Shown here: one piece after another, positions 27,162 through 36,206 of the stretch
How the letters are laid out: the number at the start of each line of letters is the position of its first letter
How positions within the stretch are numbered: position 1 is the first letter of the stretch
DNA from: Rhizobium alarense
GTDB lineage: Bacteria; Pseudomonadota; Alphaproteobacteria; Rhizobiales; Rhizobiaceae
Length of the DNA: 36,206 nt
Assembly (NCBI RefSeq): GCF_021555155.1
Contig: NZ_JAKGBU010000055.1
Location: 1-36,206, forward strand
Direction: 5' to 3'
The notes under the pieces: generated by a model
The model's database searches: none
What the model was told of the DNA's origin: nothing
Seen by the model: the letters and a program-made list of their open reading frames with translations, nothing else
Program-made: the position numbers and the translations under genes

Positions 27162-27179
27162 GTTATGTTTTTATAACAT
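27160..27179. promoter_or_regulatory. Palindromic operator between arsR-type and SRPBCC genes
   Basis: ATGTTAT (27160-27166) and ATAACAT (27173-27179) form a perfect 7-bp inverted repeat with a 6-base spacer. It overlaps the regulator's start codon (27161-27159) and lies 53 bases before the SRPBCC start. Its AT-richness and position fit an ArsR-family site controlling both genes. Confidence 0.65.
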
Positions 27180-27231
27180 ATTTTGGGCGGGTACAAGGTT
27201 CAGGGGCGGGTTTTGCCCGAAGGAGGACGGC

Positions 27232-27720
27232 ATGACGCTGGAATTTCGCGTGAACGGACGCATCGCCAAGCCGGTGGCGGAGGTCTTCGACGCGGTGGTC
27301 AATCCGGACAAGCTGAGCGGCTATTTCACGACGATCGGCGGCGCGAGCGGGCCGATGGTCGAGGGCGCGACGGTGACCTGGTGGAACATGGCGCCGGTCC
27401 TGGTCGACACGGTCGAGCAGAACGCCCGCATCGTCTTCCGCTGGGATGCGATGGTCGAGGAGGGCGAGGACCCCTACAGGACCCGCGTCGAGATGCGCTT
27501 CCAGCCGCTCGACGACGGCGGCACGATGGTGACGATCGCCGAAAGCGGCTGGCGGGAGAACGACCGCGGCCAGAAGAGTTCCTACATGAACTGCGAGGGC
27601 TGGTCGCAGATGCTCGCCTGCATGAAGGCTTACCTGGAATATGGCATCAACCTGCGCCAGGGCTACTATCCGAGCGAGCTCAAGGGCGTCGTCGCCTCCG
27701 AGCAGCAGGATTTCGTCTGA
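27232..27720 (+). CDS. SRPBCC/AHSA1-domain protein
   Basis: A 162-residue protein of the START/Bet v1-like helix-grip fold, with a hydrophobic ligand cavity. It begins [22 protein letters not shown], the usual AHSA1 opening. It continues with TVTWWNM, a beta-sheet region with RIVFRWD, and a long C-terminal helix ([16 protein letters not shown]). AGGAGG stands 5 bases before the ATG. It is divergent from the ArsR-type regulator, and such pairs are common in proteobacteria and actinobacteria. The ligand or activity is unknown. Confidence 0.92.
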   Translation: MTLEFRVNGRIAKPVAEVFDAVVNPDKLSGYFTTIGGASGPMVEGATVTWWNMAPVLVDTVEQNARIVFRWDAMVEEGEDPYRTRVEMRFQPLDDGGTMVTIAESGWRENDRGQKSSYMNCEGWSQMLACMKAYLEYGINLRQGYYPSELKGVVASEQQDFV

Positions 27721-27880
27721 GCTGGCGCCGGTACAGCGCACGTTTCGTCACGCGCCTGAAAAGAGGTGGCATGACGGCGGAGACAGGGCCCGCGGTGGCG
27801 CTGCGCCGCCTTGCTGCCGCGTGCGCGACGGGCCTTTCCGCCGCTTGCGGCCCGGCAGGCGAAGGCGTATGCCTCTCCCC

Positions 27881-28654
27881 ATGCAGTGGAGCGACGAAGC
27901 CATCGTTCTCGGCGTCCGGCGCCATGGCGAGACCTCGGTCATCGCAGAAGTGATGACGCGCGGCCGCGGGCGCCATCTCGGCCTCGTGCGCGGCGGGCGT
28001 TCGCGCACCATGCAGCCGGTGCTGCAGCCCGGCAATTCGGTCGAGGTCACCTGGCGGGCGCGGCTCGACGAGCATCTCGGCGACTTCCGGATCGAGCCGC
28101 TGGAACTGCGAGCGGCGCGGCTGATGGAAACGGCGACCGCCGTCTACGGCGTGCAGGCGATGGCGGCGGCGCTGCGCTTCCTGCCGGAGCGCGATCCGCA
28201 CCCGCATCTCTACGACATGCTCGGCATCATCCTCGGCCACCTGCACGAGCCGGCCGATGCCGGCGAACTTTTCGTGCGCTTCGAGCTCGCCGTGCTGAAC
28301 GACCTCGGTTTCGGCCTCGACCTTGCCGAATGCGCCGCGACCGGCGCGCGCGACGACCTCTGCTACGTCTCGCCGAAATCCGGCCGCGCCGTCAGCCGCG
28401 CGGCGGGGGCGCCCTATGCCGGCAGGATGCTGGCGCTGCCGGCCTTTCTCGGCGACGAGCAGCGGCACGCCGCCGATGCCGCAGCCCTCGACGACGCCTT
28501 CCGGCTGACCGCCTTCTTCCTGAACCGCCACGTCTGCGAGCCGCGCGGCCTCGAGCTTGCGAGCGCCCGCCACGGCTTCGTCCAGGCGGTGCTGAAGGCG
28601 CTCGCGGCAAGACCGGGCGAAACCGATCCCCATCCAGACAGGGTTACCGCATGA
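27881..28654 (+). CDS. recO: DNA repair protein RecO
   Basis: Recombination mediator of the RecFOR pathway that loads RecA onto SSB-coated DNA. The 257-residue protein starts [19 protein letters not shown], followed by an N-terminal OB-fold with [14 protein letters not shown] and a helical C-terminal part. The start at 27881 matches relatives; ATG at 27869 is in frame and has a closer purine-rich stretch. The stop overlaps the next start (ATGA). It lies in the same direction as era but about 10.3 kb away. Confidence 0.94.
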   Translation: MQWSDEAIVLGVRRHGETSVIAEVMTRGRGRHLGLVRGGRSRTMQPVLQPGNSVEVTWRARLDEHLGDFRIEPLELRAARLMETATAVYGVQAMAAALRFLPERDPHPHLYDMLGIILGHLHEPADAGELFVRFELAVLNDLGFGLDLAECAATGARDDLCYVSPKSGRAVSRAAGAPYAGRMLALPAFLGDEQRHAADAAALDDAFRLTAFFLNRHVCEPRGLELASARHGFVQAVLKALAARPGETDPHPDRVTA

Positions 28655-29160
28655 CGATCGACATCTATCCGGGCATGGCCGTCGGCGGCATCGGCACGCT
28701 GCCGCTCGACGTGGTGAAGCGCGACGGCGGGCTTTCGGTGCTGAAGGCGATGCTTTCCGGCGACCTGCCGGCGCCGCCGATGGCCGCGACGCTGAAATTC
28801 TCCCTGACCGAGGTGGAGGAGGGCCGCGTCGTCTTCGCGGGCCTGCCGGATGGCGATCATCTCAATCCGCTCGGCACCGTGCACGGCGGCTGGACGGCGA
28901 CGGTGATGGATTCGGCGCTCGGCTGCGCCGTCTTTTCCGTGGTGAAGCCCGGCGAGGCCTATACGACCGTCGAGTTCAAGGTGCATCTCGTCCGGCCGGT
29001 CGTGCCCGGCCTGGGCGAGGTGTTCTGCGAGGGGAAGATCGTCCACCGCGGCCGCACGATCGCCACCTCCGAGGCCTGGCTGCGCGACGGCAGCGGCAAG
29101 CTGCTCGCCCACGGCACCGAGACCTGCGCGATCTTCCCGATCGAGAACCTGATGCGGTGA
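28651..29160 (+). CDS. PaaI-type hotdog thioesterase
   Basis: A 169-residue acyl-CoA thioesterase-like protein of the 4HBT hotdog fold. The diagnostic segment is [22 protein letters not shown] (about 70-91), with the HGG turn and active-site Asp in the central helix. It is followed by [14 protein letters not shown] and a strand with [13 protein letters not shown]. The start overlaps the recO stop by four bases, so it is translationally coupled to recO. The substrate is unknown. Confidence 0.92.
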   Translation: MTIDIYPGMAVGGIGTLPLDVVKRDGGLSVLKAMLSGDLPAPPMAATLKFSLTEVEEGRVVFAGLPDGDHLNPLGTVHGGWTATVMDSALGCAVFSVVKPGEAYTTVEFKVHLVRPVVPGLGEVFCEGKIVHRGRTIATSEAWLRDGSGKLLAHGTETCAIFPIENLMR

Positions 29161-29278
29161 GTTGCGGCGGCGCGGCGTTTCTGCCGCCGCCGTCAATGGA
29201 ATCTCCGCCCTGAAACGTCCGGATGGTTGCGTCCCGGTCAAACCGGCCTAAAGTCCGCCTTCCGCTCAGGGAGTCTCC

Positions 29279-32158
29279 ATGCTCGAAATCCTCTTTCTCG
29301 TCAGCATCGTCGTCGCGATCGTCGCGCTCAATATCGCCCGCGGCACCGAGCGGCGCCTGTCGGAGAAGATCCGCGCCCTGTCCCGCGAGGTCGAGGCGCT
29401 GAAACTCCCGCGGCCCGCAACGCCTGCGGAGGAACACGCCGCCGCGCGGGCACCGGCCGACGCGACGGAGGGGGAGGCGGCGGCACCGCTCGAGGCCGCG
29501 GAAGACGATGCGTCCGGCTTCGCGGGCCCGTGGCAGGCGGCGCGCCGGGGGCGCAGCGTGTTCGGCGAGGCCGAGGCGCCCGCATCCGCCACGGCGGAGG
29601 AATCGTCGCCGGGCGAGCGGGGCGGGACGCCGCGCGGCGATGCGCCGCCCGCCTTGGCGGCCCGCGAAAGCCTGGAAAGCCGCATCGGCGCGCGCTGGGC
29701 CGTCTGGGTCGGCGGCATCGCGCTCGCGCTCGGCGGCGTCTTCATGGTGAAATATTCGATCGAGGCCGGTCTGCTCAGCCCGGCCGTCCGGCTGTCGCTG
29801 GCGGCGCTCTTCGGCCTCGTGCTCGTCGCCGGCGGCGAGGTGATCCGCCGGCGCAGCGAGCCGCTCGTCGCCGACGCCTTCCAGAATGCCATGATCCCCG
29901 GCATCCTGACCGCGGCCGGCGCGCTGACGCTGTTCGGCGTCACCTATGCGGCCCATGAATTCTACGGCTATCTCGGGCCCTTCACCGCCTTTGTGGTGCT
30001 CGCCGCCATCGGCCTCGCGACGACGGCGCTGTCGCTGCTGCACGGCCAGGCGCTCGCGGGCCTCGGCCTGCTCGCGGCCGTCGCAACGCCCATGCTGGTC
30101 GCGACCGGCGAGCCCAGGCCCTGGGGCCTCTTCGGCTATCTCACCGTCGCCTGGGTTGCGACGCTCGCGGCCTCCAGGCTCCGGCGCTGGCAGGTCGTGC
30201 CGTCGCTCGGCAATGCCGGGCTGGCGCTCTGGGCGATCCTCTACCTGACCGGCGTCGAGACGGTCGAGGTCCTGCCGGTCGTGCTGTCGCTGCTCGTCAT
30301 GCTGGCGGGCGTCGGCCTCGTCTGGCCGGGCCCGACCGCAGCGGACGTCTCGCCCGCGGCCGGCGCGGCGATGCCGGCGACCGATGCGGCCCCGGTAGCC
30401 GGCGCACACCTGCCCGCCGGCTACCGGATGGGGCCGTGGGAGGCGCTGTCCGCCCCGCCGCACATGGCGATCTCGCTGACCGCCGGCCTTGCGGCGCTCT
30501 TTCCGGCGATGGTGCTCGCCTCGATGGTCGCGGGCCTCGATGTCGCCGCCTATGCCTTCGTCGCGCTCGTGCTGGCGCTGGCGCTGCTCGGCGCGTTCCG
30601 AACCTTCGCCATCTACCCGGCGGTGCTTGCCGCCATCGGCGCGCTCGCCGGCACGGCGATGATCGCGGCGACGCCGGCGACGGCACTCATCCAGGCCTTC
30701 GACGGCGTGGCGCCGCCGACCTTCGACACGGCGGTGCCGCTGTCGGGCTCCGTCCTGCCGGCGCCGGTGAACCTGCTCCTGCTGCTGGCCGCCGGCCTCG
30801 GCCTTGCCGGCGGCGCGGCGCTTTTCCTGCACCTGCGCCGGGCACGGGAATTCTCGGCGGTCTGGAGCGTGCTGATGGCGCTGCCGCCGCTTGCCATCGG
30901 GGCGACCACCTTCCTCGTCTTCGGCAACCTTACCTTCGATCCGAAACACGGCCTCTTCGCGCTGGCCTTTGCCGCCGCGCTGCTTGCCGGCGCCGAAGGC
31001 GCGACCCGCAGCCCGGCGGCCCGGAAGAAGCCTTTCGTGCCGCAATGGGCGCTCGTCGCCGGCAGCTTCGGCTTCCTGGTGCTGGCGCTGCACGCGATGA
31101 CGGACGGGCTCGCCACCACGCTCGCCGTCGCCGTCGCCGGCTTCGCCTCCCTGATGGCGACGCGGCTGCGCCGCTGGCCGGCGCTCGCCTGGGCCATGGT
31201 CGGCGCGGCGCTGGTGGTCGGCGGGCGCATGGCCTGGGAGCCGACGATCGTCGGCGCGGAAAACCTGTCGAGGACGCCGGTCTTCAACGCCCTTCTCGCC
31301 GGCTACGGCCTTCCCGCCCTGCTTCTGGCGCTTTCCGCCTGGGAACTGCGGAGCTGGCGCGGCGTCAGGGTGCGCAACCTCCTGCAGGCGCTGGCGAGCC
31401 TTTTCGCGCTGCTGACGGCGGCGATCCTCGTGCGCCATGCGATGAACGGCGGCGTGCTCGACAGTTCCGTGCCGACACTCGGCGAACAGTCGATCTACAC
31501 GCTGCTCGTCATCGGCGCCTCGGCGGTCATGATGTCGCTCGACCTCAGGTCGCCGAGCCCGGTCTTCCGCTATGGCTCGATGGCGGTCGGCGTGCTGTCC
31601 GTGCTGTCGGTGGCGAGCGCCCATTTCATCGGCCTCAATCCCTATTTCAGCGGCGAGCTGACGGGGCGGATCCCGTTCTTCAACCTGCTCCTGATCGGCT
31701 ACCTGCTGCCCGGCCTCGCCTATGCGGGGCTTGCCTGGTATGCGCGGCCGCGCCGGCCGCTGCCCTACGTCATCATGCTGGCGCTTGCCGGCGTGGCGCT
31801 CGCCTTCGCCTGGGTGACGCTCTCGGTCCGGCGCTACTGGCACGGCGAGAGCATCGCCGACTGGAAGGGCTTCCTGCAGGCCGAAACCTACACCTATTCC
31901 GTCGTCTGGCTGCTGCTCGGCGTCGGCCTGCTGGCGCTCGGTTCCCGCTTCGACGCCAGGAGCGTGCGTCTCGCCTCGGCCGTCCTGGTGCTGCTCGCCG
32001 TCGTCAAGGTCTTCCTCGTCGACATGTCGAACCTCGAAGGCATTTTGCGTGCGCTCTCCTTCATCGGCCTCGGCGCGGTGCTGATCGGCATCGGCCTGTT
32101 CTACCAGAAGATCCTGACGAGCAAGGGCGGCGCCCCGGCGCCGGCGGGTGAGGCTTGA
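29279..32158 (+). CDS. DUF2339 large multi-spanning membrane protein
   Basis: A 959-residue inner-membrane protein with one N-terminal helix (about 3-19). A charged, Ala/Pro-rich cytoplasmic-type linker with short coiled-coil potential follows (about 20-135). The DUF2339 signature RWAVWVGGIALALGGVFMVK begins near residue 139, and more than twenty hydrophobic helices run to the C-terminus. CAGGGAG precedes the ATG. Function is unknown for the family; length and topology are typical. It is followed by the HD-domain gene after a short gap. Confidence 0.9.
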   Translation: MLEILFLVSIVVAIVALNIARGTERRLSEKIRALSREVEALKLPRPATPAEEHAAARAPADATEGEAAAPLEAAEDDASGFAGPWQAARRGRSVFGEAEAPASATAEESSPGERGGTPRGDAPPALAARESLESRIGARWAVWVGGIALALGGVFMVKYSIEAGLLSPAVRLSLAALFGLVLVAGGEVIRRRSEPLVADAFQNAMIPGILTAAGALTLFGVTYAAHEFYGYLGPFTAFVVLAAIGLATTALSLLHGQALAGLGLLAAVATPMLVATGEPRPWGLFGYLTVAWVATLAASRLRRWQVVPSLGNAGLALWAILYLTGVETVEVLPVVLSLLVMLAGVGLVWPGPTAADVSPAAGAAMPATDAAPVAGAHLPAGYRMGPWEALSAPPHMAISLTAGLAALFPAMVLASMVAGLDVAAYAFVALVLALALLGAFRTFAIYPAVLAAIGALAGTAMIAATPATALIQAFDGVAPPTFDTAVPLSGSVLPAPVNLLLLLAAGLGLAGGAALFLHLRRAREFSAVWSVLMALPPLAIGATTFLVFGNLTFDPKHGLFALAFAAALLAGAEGATRSPAARKKPFVPQWALVAGSFGFLVLALHAMTDGLATTLAVAVAGFASLMATRLRRWPALAWAMVGAALVVGGRMAWEPTIVGAENLSRTPVFNALLAGYGLPALLLALSAWELRSWRGVRVRNLLQALASLFALLTAAILVRHAMNGGVLDSSVPTLGEQSIYTLLVIGASAVMMSLDLRSPSPVFRYGSMAVGVLSVLSVASAHFIGLNPYFSGELTGRIPFFNLLLIGYLLPGLAYAGLAWYARPRRPLPYVIMLALAGVALAFAWVTLSVRRYWHGESIADWKGFLQAETYTYSVVWLLLGVGLLALGSRFDARSVRLASAVLVLLAVVKVFLVDMSNLEGILRALSFIGLGAVLIGIGLFYQKILTSKGGAPAPAGEA

Positions 32159-32213
32159 GGCGGCGGCGAGTTGCGGCTAGGGAAGGGTGGACCTCGCCCC
32201 GTTGAGTCCCGCC

Positions 32214-32867
32214 ATGTCCTTTGCCTCCCTTGCCGCCGCCTTCGCGCCCCTCGAGGCGCTTGCCGAGATGCTGCTGCCGCACGCCTTTGCGCCCGGCGAC
32301 GGATCGCATGACGCGGCGCACCTCATCCGGGTCTGGAAGAACGCGCTGCGCATCCGGGCCGGCGAAGGCGGCGATCCCCGCCTGCTCGCCGCCGCCGTGC
32401 TGCTGCACGATTGCGTGGCGGTCGAGAAGAATTCGCCGCAGCGCGCGCAGGCCTCGCGCCTCGCCGCGGAAAAGGCCGCCGGCCTGCTTGCCGGCCACGG
32501 CTGGGCGGCGGCGGAGATCGAAGCCGTCGCGCATGCGATCCTGACGCACAGCTTCTCGGCCGGGCTCACGCCGGACAGCATCGAGGCGAAGATCCTGCAG
32601 GACGCCGACCGGCTGGACGCCATCGGCATGGTCGGTGCCGCGCGCTGCTTCTACATTGCGGGCCGCATGGGAAGCGGGCTCTACGACCCGCTCGATCCCC
32701 TGGCGGAAAACCGTGCGCTCGACGACAAGGCCCATGCGATCGACCATTTCGAGGTGAAGCTCTTCAAGCTCGCCGACGGGTTCCAGACGGCGACGGGGCG
32801 GGCGCTCGCGCTTGAACGGCAGCAGCGGCTCCGCGACATCCGTGCCATGCTGCTGGATGAAATCTGA
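32214..32867 (+). CDS. HD-domain phosphohydrolase-like protein
   Basis: A 217-residue metal-dependent HD-superfamily protein. The metal ligands are visible as the first histidines in GSHDAAHLIRVW, the HD pair in AVLLHDCVAVEK, a downstream histidine in ILTHSFS, and the aspartate in QDADRLDAIG. This is the layout of the YedJ-type uncharacterised HD proteins, whose substrate may be a nucleotide or phosphoester. The ATG at 32214 is chosen; a GTG at 32187 extends it by nine residues. Confidence 0.9.
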   Translation: MSFASLAAAFAPLEALAEMLLPHAFAPGDGSHDAAHLIRVWKNALRIRAGEGGDPRLLAAAVLLHDCVAVEKNSPQRAQASRLAAEKAAGLLAGHGWAAAEIEAVAHAILTHSFSAGLTPDSIEAKILQDADRLDAIGMVGAARCFYIAGRMGSGLYDPLDPLAENRALDDKAHAIDHFEVKLFKLADGFQTATGRALALERQQRLRDIRAMLLDEI

Positions 32868-32941
32868 GCAAAACCATGCTTTTCTCGTGGCCGGCTGAAT
32901 CGGTTCGGCAGGTCGTTGAATCAAAATCGGAAGGAAACCGG

Positions 32942-33787
32942 ATGCGCGTCTCGGGCCTCAACATCCATCCGCTGAAGAGCGGCCGGGCCATTCCCGTCGC
33001 GGAGGCGGACCTTCGTGTCGACGGTTTTGCCGGCGACCGGCGCTTCATGATCGTCGGGCCGGACGGGCATTTCATCACCCAGCGCGAACTGCAGGCGCTC
33101 GCCCGCGTCGAAGCCAATCCCATTGCCGGCGGCCTGCATCTCGCCATGGACGGCCGCGAACTCGCGGCGACCTTCGATCCCGACGACCGGCTCGACGTGC
33201 GCGTCTGGGACAGCCGCGTCAATGCCGCGGTGGCCGACGAGGCGGTCAACGACGTGCTGTCGGACTGGTTCGGCCGCCCGGTGAAGCTCGTCCACATGGA
33301 CGAGAGCGCCGAACGGGCGGTCGGCGCCGATTGGGCGGGGATCGCCGCGCCGGTCGGTTTCGCCGACGGCTTCCCGATCCTCGTCACCACGACCGGATCG
33401 CTCGCCGACCTCAACCGCACGCTCGTCGACAAGGGGCAGGAGCCTGTCGGCATGGAGCGTTTCCGCACCAATGTCCTGATCGGGCACGACGATGCCTGGG
33501 ACGAGGACTTCTGGGAGGCGATCGAGATCGGCGGCGTCCGCATCGACCTCGTCAAGCCCTGCGCCCGCTGTATCATGACGACGCAAGACCAGGCGACGGG
33601 CGAGCGCATCGGCGGCAACCCGATCCAGGGTCTCGCCGAAAAGCGCATGTCGGCCGACCGACGCGTGCCGGGCGTGCTGTTCGGCTGGAACGCCGTACCG
33701 CGCGGCGAGGGCCGGCTCAGGATCGGCGACGCCGTCACCGTCGTCAAGCGGCGCGACGAGCGCTGGCCGATGAAGGTCCGCGGGTGA
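32942..33787 (+). CDS. MOSC-domain protein (YcbX/mARC-like)
   Basis: A 281-residue protein with an N-terminal MOSC beta-barrel domain (MRVSGLNIHPLKSGRAIPV) and a C-terminal MOSC domain. The putative molybdenum-ligand cysteine is in VKPCARCIMTTQD. It resembles the YcbX/mARC group, which binds the sulfurated molybdenum cofactor and reduces N-hydroxylated compounds. No ferredoxin domain is fused to the C-terminus, so an external electron donor would be needed. AAGGA stands 6 bases before the ATG. It overlaps the next gene by four bases. Confidence 0.93.
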   Translation: MRVSGLNIHPLKSGRAIPVAEADLRVDGFAGDRRFMIVGPDGHFITQRELQALARVEANPIAGGLHLAMDGRELAATFDPDDRLDVRVWDSRVNAAVADEAVNDVLSDWFGRPVKLVHMDESAERAVGADWAGIAAPVGFADGFPILVTTTGSLADLNRTLVDKGQEPVGMERFRTNVLIGHDDAWDEDFWEAIEIGGVRIDLVKPCARCIMTTQDQATGERIGGNPIQGLAEKRMSADRRVPGVLFGWNAVPRGEGRLRIGDAVTVVKRRDERWPMKVRG

Positions 33788-34473
33788 GGGCGGAACTGCT
33801 CCTGCTGCATGCACTGCCGCTCGACGGCTCCATGTGGGCGGGGCAGATGGGGCTGCTGCCGGGAGCGACCCATGCGCCGACGCTCTACGGCTTCGGCGAT
33901 CGTATCGAGGACTGGGCCGTCCGCGCGCTCAAACCGCTCGGCAGCGATCGTGTGATCGTTGTCGGCTGTTCGGTCGGCGGCTCCTGCGCGGTCGAGGTGG
34001 CGCTTGCCGCGCCCGAACGCGTCGCGGCCCTCGTGCTGATCGGCACGAAGGTGCGGCACCGGCCTGATCCGGCGCTGCGCGACCGGGCGCTGGAAACGAT
34101 TCGGGAGGGCGGGCTCGAGGCAGCCTGGAACCGGTTCTGGGCGCCGCTCCTGTCGCCGGCGGCGGCGCCGGGCACGCTGGCTGCGGCGCGGGCGACGACG
34201 CTTCGCCAGTCGCCGAACGACATCGCCTGCGGCGTGCAGGTCTTCCATTCCCGGCCGGATCGCCGCGGCTTCCTCGCCGGCTTCACGCGGCCGGTCGTCG
34301 TGGTGACGGGGGCGGACGACCCGGCACCGGGACCGCAGAGGAGCGCGGCGCAGGCCGGCGAGGCCGGTAGCGGCCGCCTCGAAATCGTTCCGGATTGCGG
34401 CCACTACGTGCCGCTCGAACGCCCCGGGCGGCTGAATGCCATCCTGGCCGAGGTCATCGCCGCCGTGCGCTGA
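33784..34473 (+). CDS. Alpha/beta hydrolase, coupled to the MOSC gene
   Basis: A 229-residue alpha/beta-fold hydrolase starting at GTG 33784, which overlaps the MOSC stop (GTGA). LLLLHALPLDGSMW gives the oxyanion region, VVGCSVGG the nucleophile elbow (serine at about residue 62), VVVVTGADDPAP the likely acid, and PDCGHYVPLE the catalytic histidine. No ATG precedes the conserved N-terminus, so the GTG start is firm. The substrate is unknown. Confidence 0.88.
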   Translation: MRAELLLLHALPLDGSMWAGQMGLLPGATHAPTLYGFGDRIEDWAVRALKPLGSDRVIVVGCSVGGSCAVEVALAAPERVAALVLIGTKVRHRPDPALRDRALETIREGGLEAAWNRFWAPLLSPAAAPGTLAAARATTLRQSPNDIACGVQVFHSRPDRRGFLAGFTRPVVVVTGADDPAPGPQRSAAQAGEAGSGRLEIVPDCGHYVPLERPGRLNAILAEVIAAVR

Positions 34474-34592
34474 GCTGCTCTGTCGCACCCGGCTGCGCCG
34501 CTACGCAATTTGGACATGGACGGCAAATCGCGGAATCCGCTAATGCTCATCCGATCCGGCGCAATCGATCCGCCGACGAGGAGAATGTGCCG

Positions 34593-35558
34593 ATGGGCGT
34601 TGTCGCATCCTACCGCTACAAGGACGGTGTCCGGCAGGAGGCCGTCGACCTGGCGGATGCGCGGCCGCCCGGGGAGGAGGGCGCGTTCGTCTGGATCGGT
34701 CTTCACGAACCGACCGCCGAGGAAATGGCGCTCATCCAGCGCGGCTTCGGACTGCATCCGCTCGCCGTCGAGGATGCGATGAACCGACACCAGATACCGA
34801 AGGTCGAGGTGTTCGGCGCCGAGCTCTTCGTCTCGCTGAAGTCGGCGCAGATCAGCGGCGACAAGATCAGCTACGGGCAGACCTCGATCTTTGTCGGCCG
34901 CAATCACGTCATTTCGGTCCGGCTCGGATCGACGCGGGCCCATACCGAGCTTCGCGCCCAGATCGAGGCCTCGCCGCTCCTCCTGCGGCAGGGGCCGGAC
35001 TATGTGCTGCACGCCATCCTCGATTTCGTCGTCGACGGCTACCAGCCGGTCGTGCAGCAGATCGAGGACAATGTGCTCGACATGGAAAAACACATGCTCG
35101 CGTCGTTCCTCGAGCGCGAGCAGATCCGGCGCCTCTTCCGCCTGCGCCGGCAGGTCATCCTCTTCCAGCGCATCCTGGCGCCGACGACCGACGTCACCGG
35201 CAAGCTGCTTCACCTCGAACTGCCCTGTCTCGATCCGGAGGCAAAGCCGTTCTTCCGCGACGTCTTCGACCATGTCAATCGCGTCAACAACATGCTGACG
35301 GGGCTGCGGGAGGTGATCATGTCGGTCTTCGAGGCGAGCAATCTGCTCGAACAGCAGCGCCAGGGCACCATCACCCGGCAGCTCGCCGCCTGGGCCGCGA
35401 TCCTCGCCGTGCCGACCGCGATCGCCGGCATCTACGGCATGAACTTCGAGAACATGCCGGAGCTCCAGACCCGCTACGGCTATTTCGTCGTGCTCGGCGC
35501 CATCGCCGGCCTCTGCGCGCTGCTCTACTGGCGCTTCAGGCGCGCCAAGTGGCTGTGA
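34593..35558 (+). CDS. CorA family magnesium/divalent cation transporter
   Basis: A 321-residue CorA-type channel protein. A large cytoplasmic N-terminal domain (about 1-260) is followed by two C-terminal transmembrane helices. The selectivity motif YGMNFENMPE (Gly282-Met283-Asn284) lies at the end of the first helix, and a basic tail (WRFRRAKWL) follows. All family features are intact. GAGGAG stands 9 bases before the ATG. The protein could move Mg2+, Co2+ or Ni2+; zinc-exporting ZntB relatives also share this layout. Confidence 0.93.
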   Translation: MGVVASYRYKDGVRQEAVDLADARPPGEEGAFVWIGLHEPTAEEMALIQRGFGLHPLAVEDAMNRHQIPKVEVFGAELFVSLKSAQISGDKISYGQTSIFVGRNHVISVRLGSTRAHTELRAQIEASPLLLRQGPDYVLHAILDFVVDGYQPVVQQIEDNVLDMEKHMLASFLEREQIRRLFRLRRQVILFQRILAPTTDVTGKLLHLELPCLDPEAKPFFRDVFDHVNRVNNMLTGLREVIMSVFEASNLLEQQRQGTITRQLAAWAAILAVPTAIAGIYGMNFENMPELQTRYGYFVVLGAIAGLCALLYWRFRRAKWL

Positions 35559-35731
35559 AGCCGCCGCCGGCCGGCCTGCGCCGCCGCCGGAGTCGCGTGG
35601 CACGAATGTTCAAGACGGCCGGGTGCTTGCCGCGCTATCCATCAATTTCGCTGATCGCCCGCTCAAATTAATTCGCTTTTGCTTATCGATGGGCGGACGT
35701 AGGTTCGGCGTCCGACACTCCGGAGTAAGCC

Positions 35732-36206
35732 ATGTCCATTTCGTCCGTCACCGCCGCGCCGGCCAGAAGCCGGCCCATGCCCTGGCTCATCATCGCCGCC
35801 GGCTCGCTCATCGCCGTGCTCACTTTCGGCCCGCGCTCGGCCATGGGCTTCTTCCAGCTTCCGATGCTGCAGGATACCGGCTGGGACCGCACCACCTTCG
35901 GCCTCGCCATGGCGCTGCAGAACCTCGCCTGGGGCCTCAGCCAGCCGTTCTTCGGCGCGATTGCCGACAAGTTCGGCACCTGGCGCGTGCTGCTGGTCTC
36001 CGGCCTCGTCTATGCGCTCGGCCTCTTTCTCATGTCGCTCGGCTCCTCGCCGCTCTGGCTGCATGTCGGCGGCGGCGTGCTGGTCGGCCTCGGCGTCGGG
36101 TCCGGCTCCTTCGGCATCCTGCTGTCCGCCTTCGCGCGCAACGTCACGCCGGAGCAGCGCTCCATGGCCTTCGGCATCTGCACCGCGGCGGGCTCGGCCG
36201 GCATGT
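35732..36206 (+). CDS. MFS transporter, N-terminal part (cut by the window end)
   Basis: The frame is open from ATG 35732 to the window end, about 158 residues, with no stop. After a short polar start it has successive hydrophobic helices. The loop GAIADKFGTWRVLLVSG is the MFS motif-A region between helices 2 and 3 (G-x3-D-x-G/F-x2-R). A glycine-rich helix 4 region follows (GGGVLVGLGVGSGSFG). GGAG at 35721-35724 supports the start. The substrate cannot be told; motif and layout resemble oxalate/formate- or monocarboxylate-type MFS permeases only loosely. Confidence 0.85.
   Translation, partial: MSISSVTAAPARSRPMPWLIIAAGSLIAVLTFGPRSAMGFFQLPMLQDTGWDRTTFGLAMALQNLAWGLSQPFFGAIADKFGTWRVLLVSGLVYALGLFLMSLGSSPLWLHVGGGVLVGLGVGSGSFGILLSAFARNVTPEQRSMAFGICTAAGSAGM

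Noticed and set aside
28976-31843. Long minus-strand open frame of about 950 codons opposite the DUF2339 gene
   Set aside because: Translation is extremely rich in Arg, Gly, Glu and His without any fold pattern; the plus-strand membrane protein explains the region.
1-36206. CRISPR array, prophage, or integrated conjugative element
   Set aside because: No regularly spaced repeats, cas, phage structural, or conjugation genes are seen in the window.

Overview
The window is a stretch of high-GC alphaproteobacterial chromosome. The porin type, the gene order rpoZ-rsh-acpS-lepB-rnc-era, the dapA-smpB pair and the queCDE cluster point to Rhizobiaceae (Rhizobium/Ensifer/Shinella-like). I cannot fix the genus from sequence alone. 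Most of it is vertically inherited housekeeping DNA. It holds one clearly AT-rich foreign-looking gene at about 26.0-26.8 kb.

Layout. 1-880: a short IS-end-like repeat, a tRNA-Ser(GCU) on the minus strand, and a long leader before an outer-membrane porin (881-1957) with a strong UUCG-loop terminator. 2.2-5.3 kb, minus strand: an alpha/beta hydrolase and a soluble lytic transglycosylase. 5.6-9.0 kb, plus strand: dapA, smpB, then the tightly overlapping queC-queD-queE cluster for 7-deazaguanine (queuosine precursor) synthesis, with a possible preQ1-type hairpin at the queC ribosome-binding site. 9.0-10.2 kb, minus strand: a small unknown protein and a NYN-domain protein. 10.6-17.6 kb, plus strand: rpoZ, bifunctional rsh (ppGpp synthase/hydrolase), a 50-residue DUF3563-like protein, a DUF2062 membrane protein, acpS, lepB, rnc and era.

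17.6-27.7 kb lies between era and recO, which are often close together in related genomes. It carries a two-gene minus-strand operon in which a PotD-type periplasmic polyamine-binding protein overlaps a membrane GGDEF-EAL protein. It also carries a cyclopropane-fatty-acid-synthase-like methyltransferase, tex, a class A beta-lactamase with a twin-arginine-type leader, an AT-rich PD-(D/E)XK nuclease-like gene, and a divergent ArsR regulator/SRPBCC pair with a palindromic operator. 27.9-36.2 kb: recO, a PaaI-type thioesterase, a DUF2339 giant membrane protein, an HD-domain protein, a MOSC protein, a second alpha/beta hydrolase, CorA, and the start of an MFS transporter cut by the window end.

The most interesting system is the binding protein plus GGDEF-EAL operon (17630-21041). 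Its architecture matches the Vibrio NspS-MbaA pair, in which a transporter-like binding protein has become a ligand sensor for c-di-GMP turnover; no ABC permease or ATPase gene is nearby. Second is the orphan AT-rich nuclease-like gene. All function calls rest on reading motifs by eye; no database search was run.
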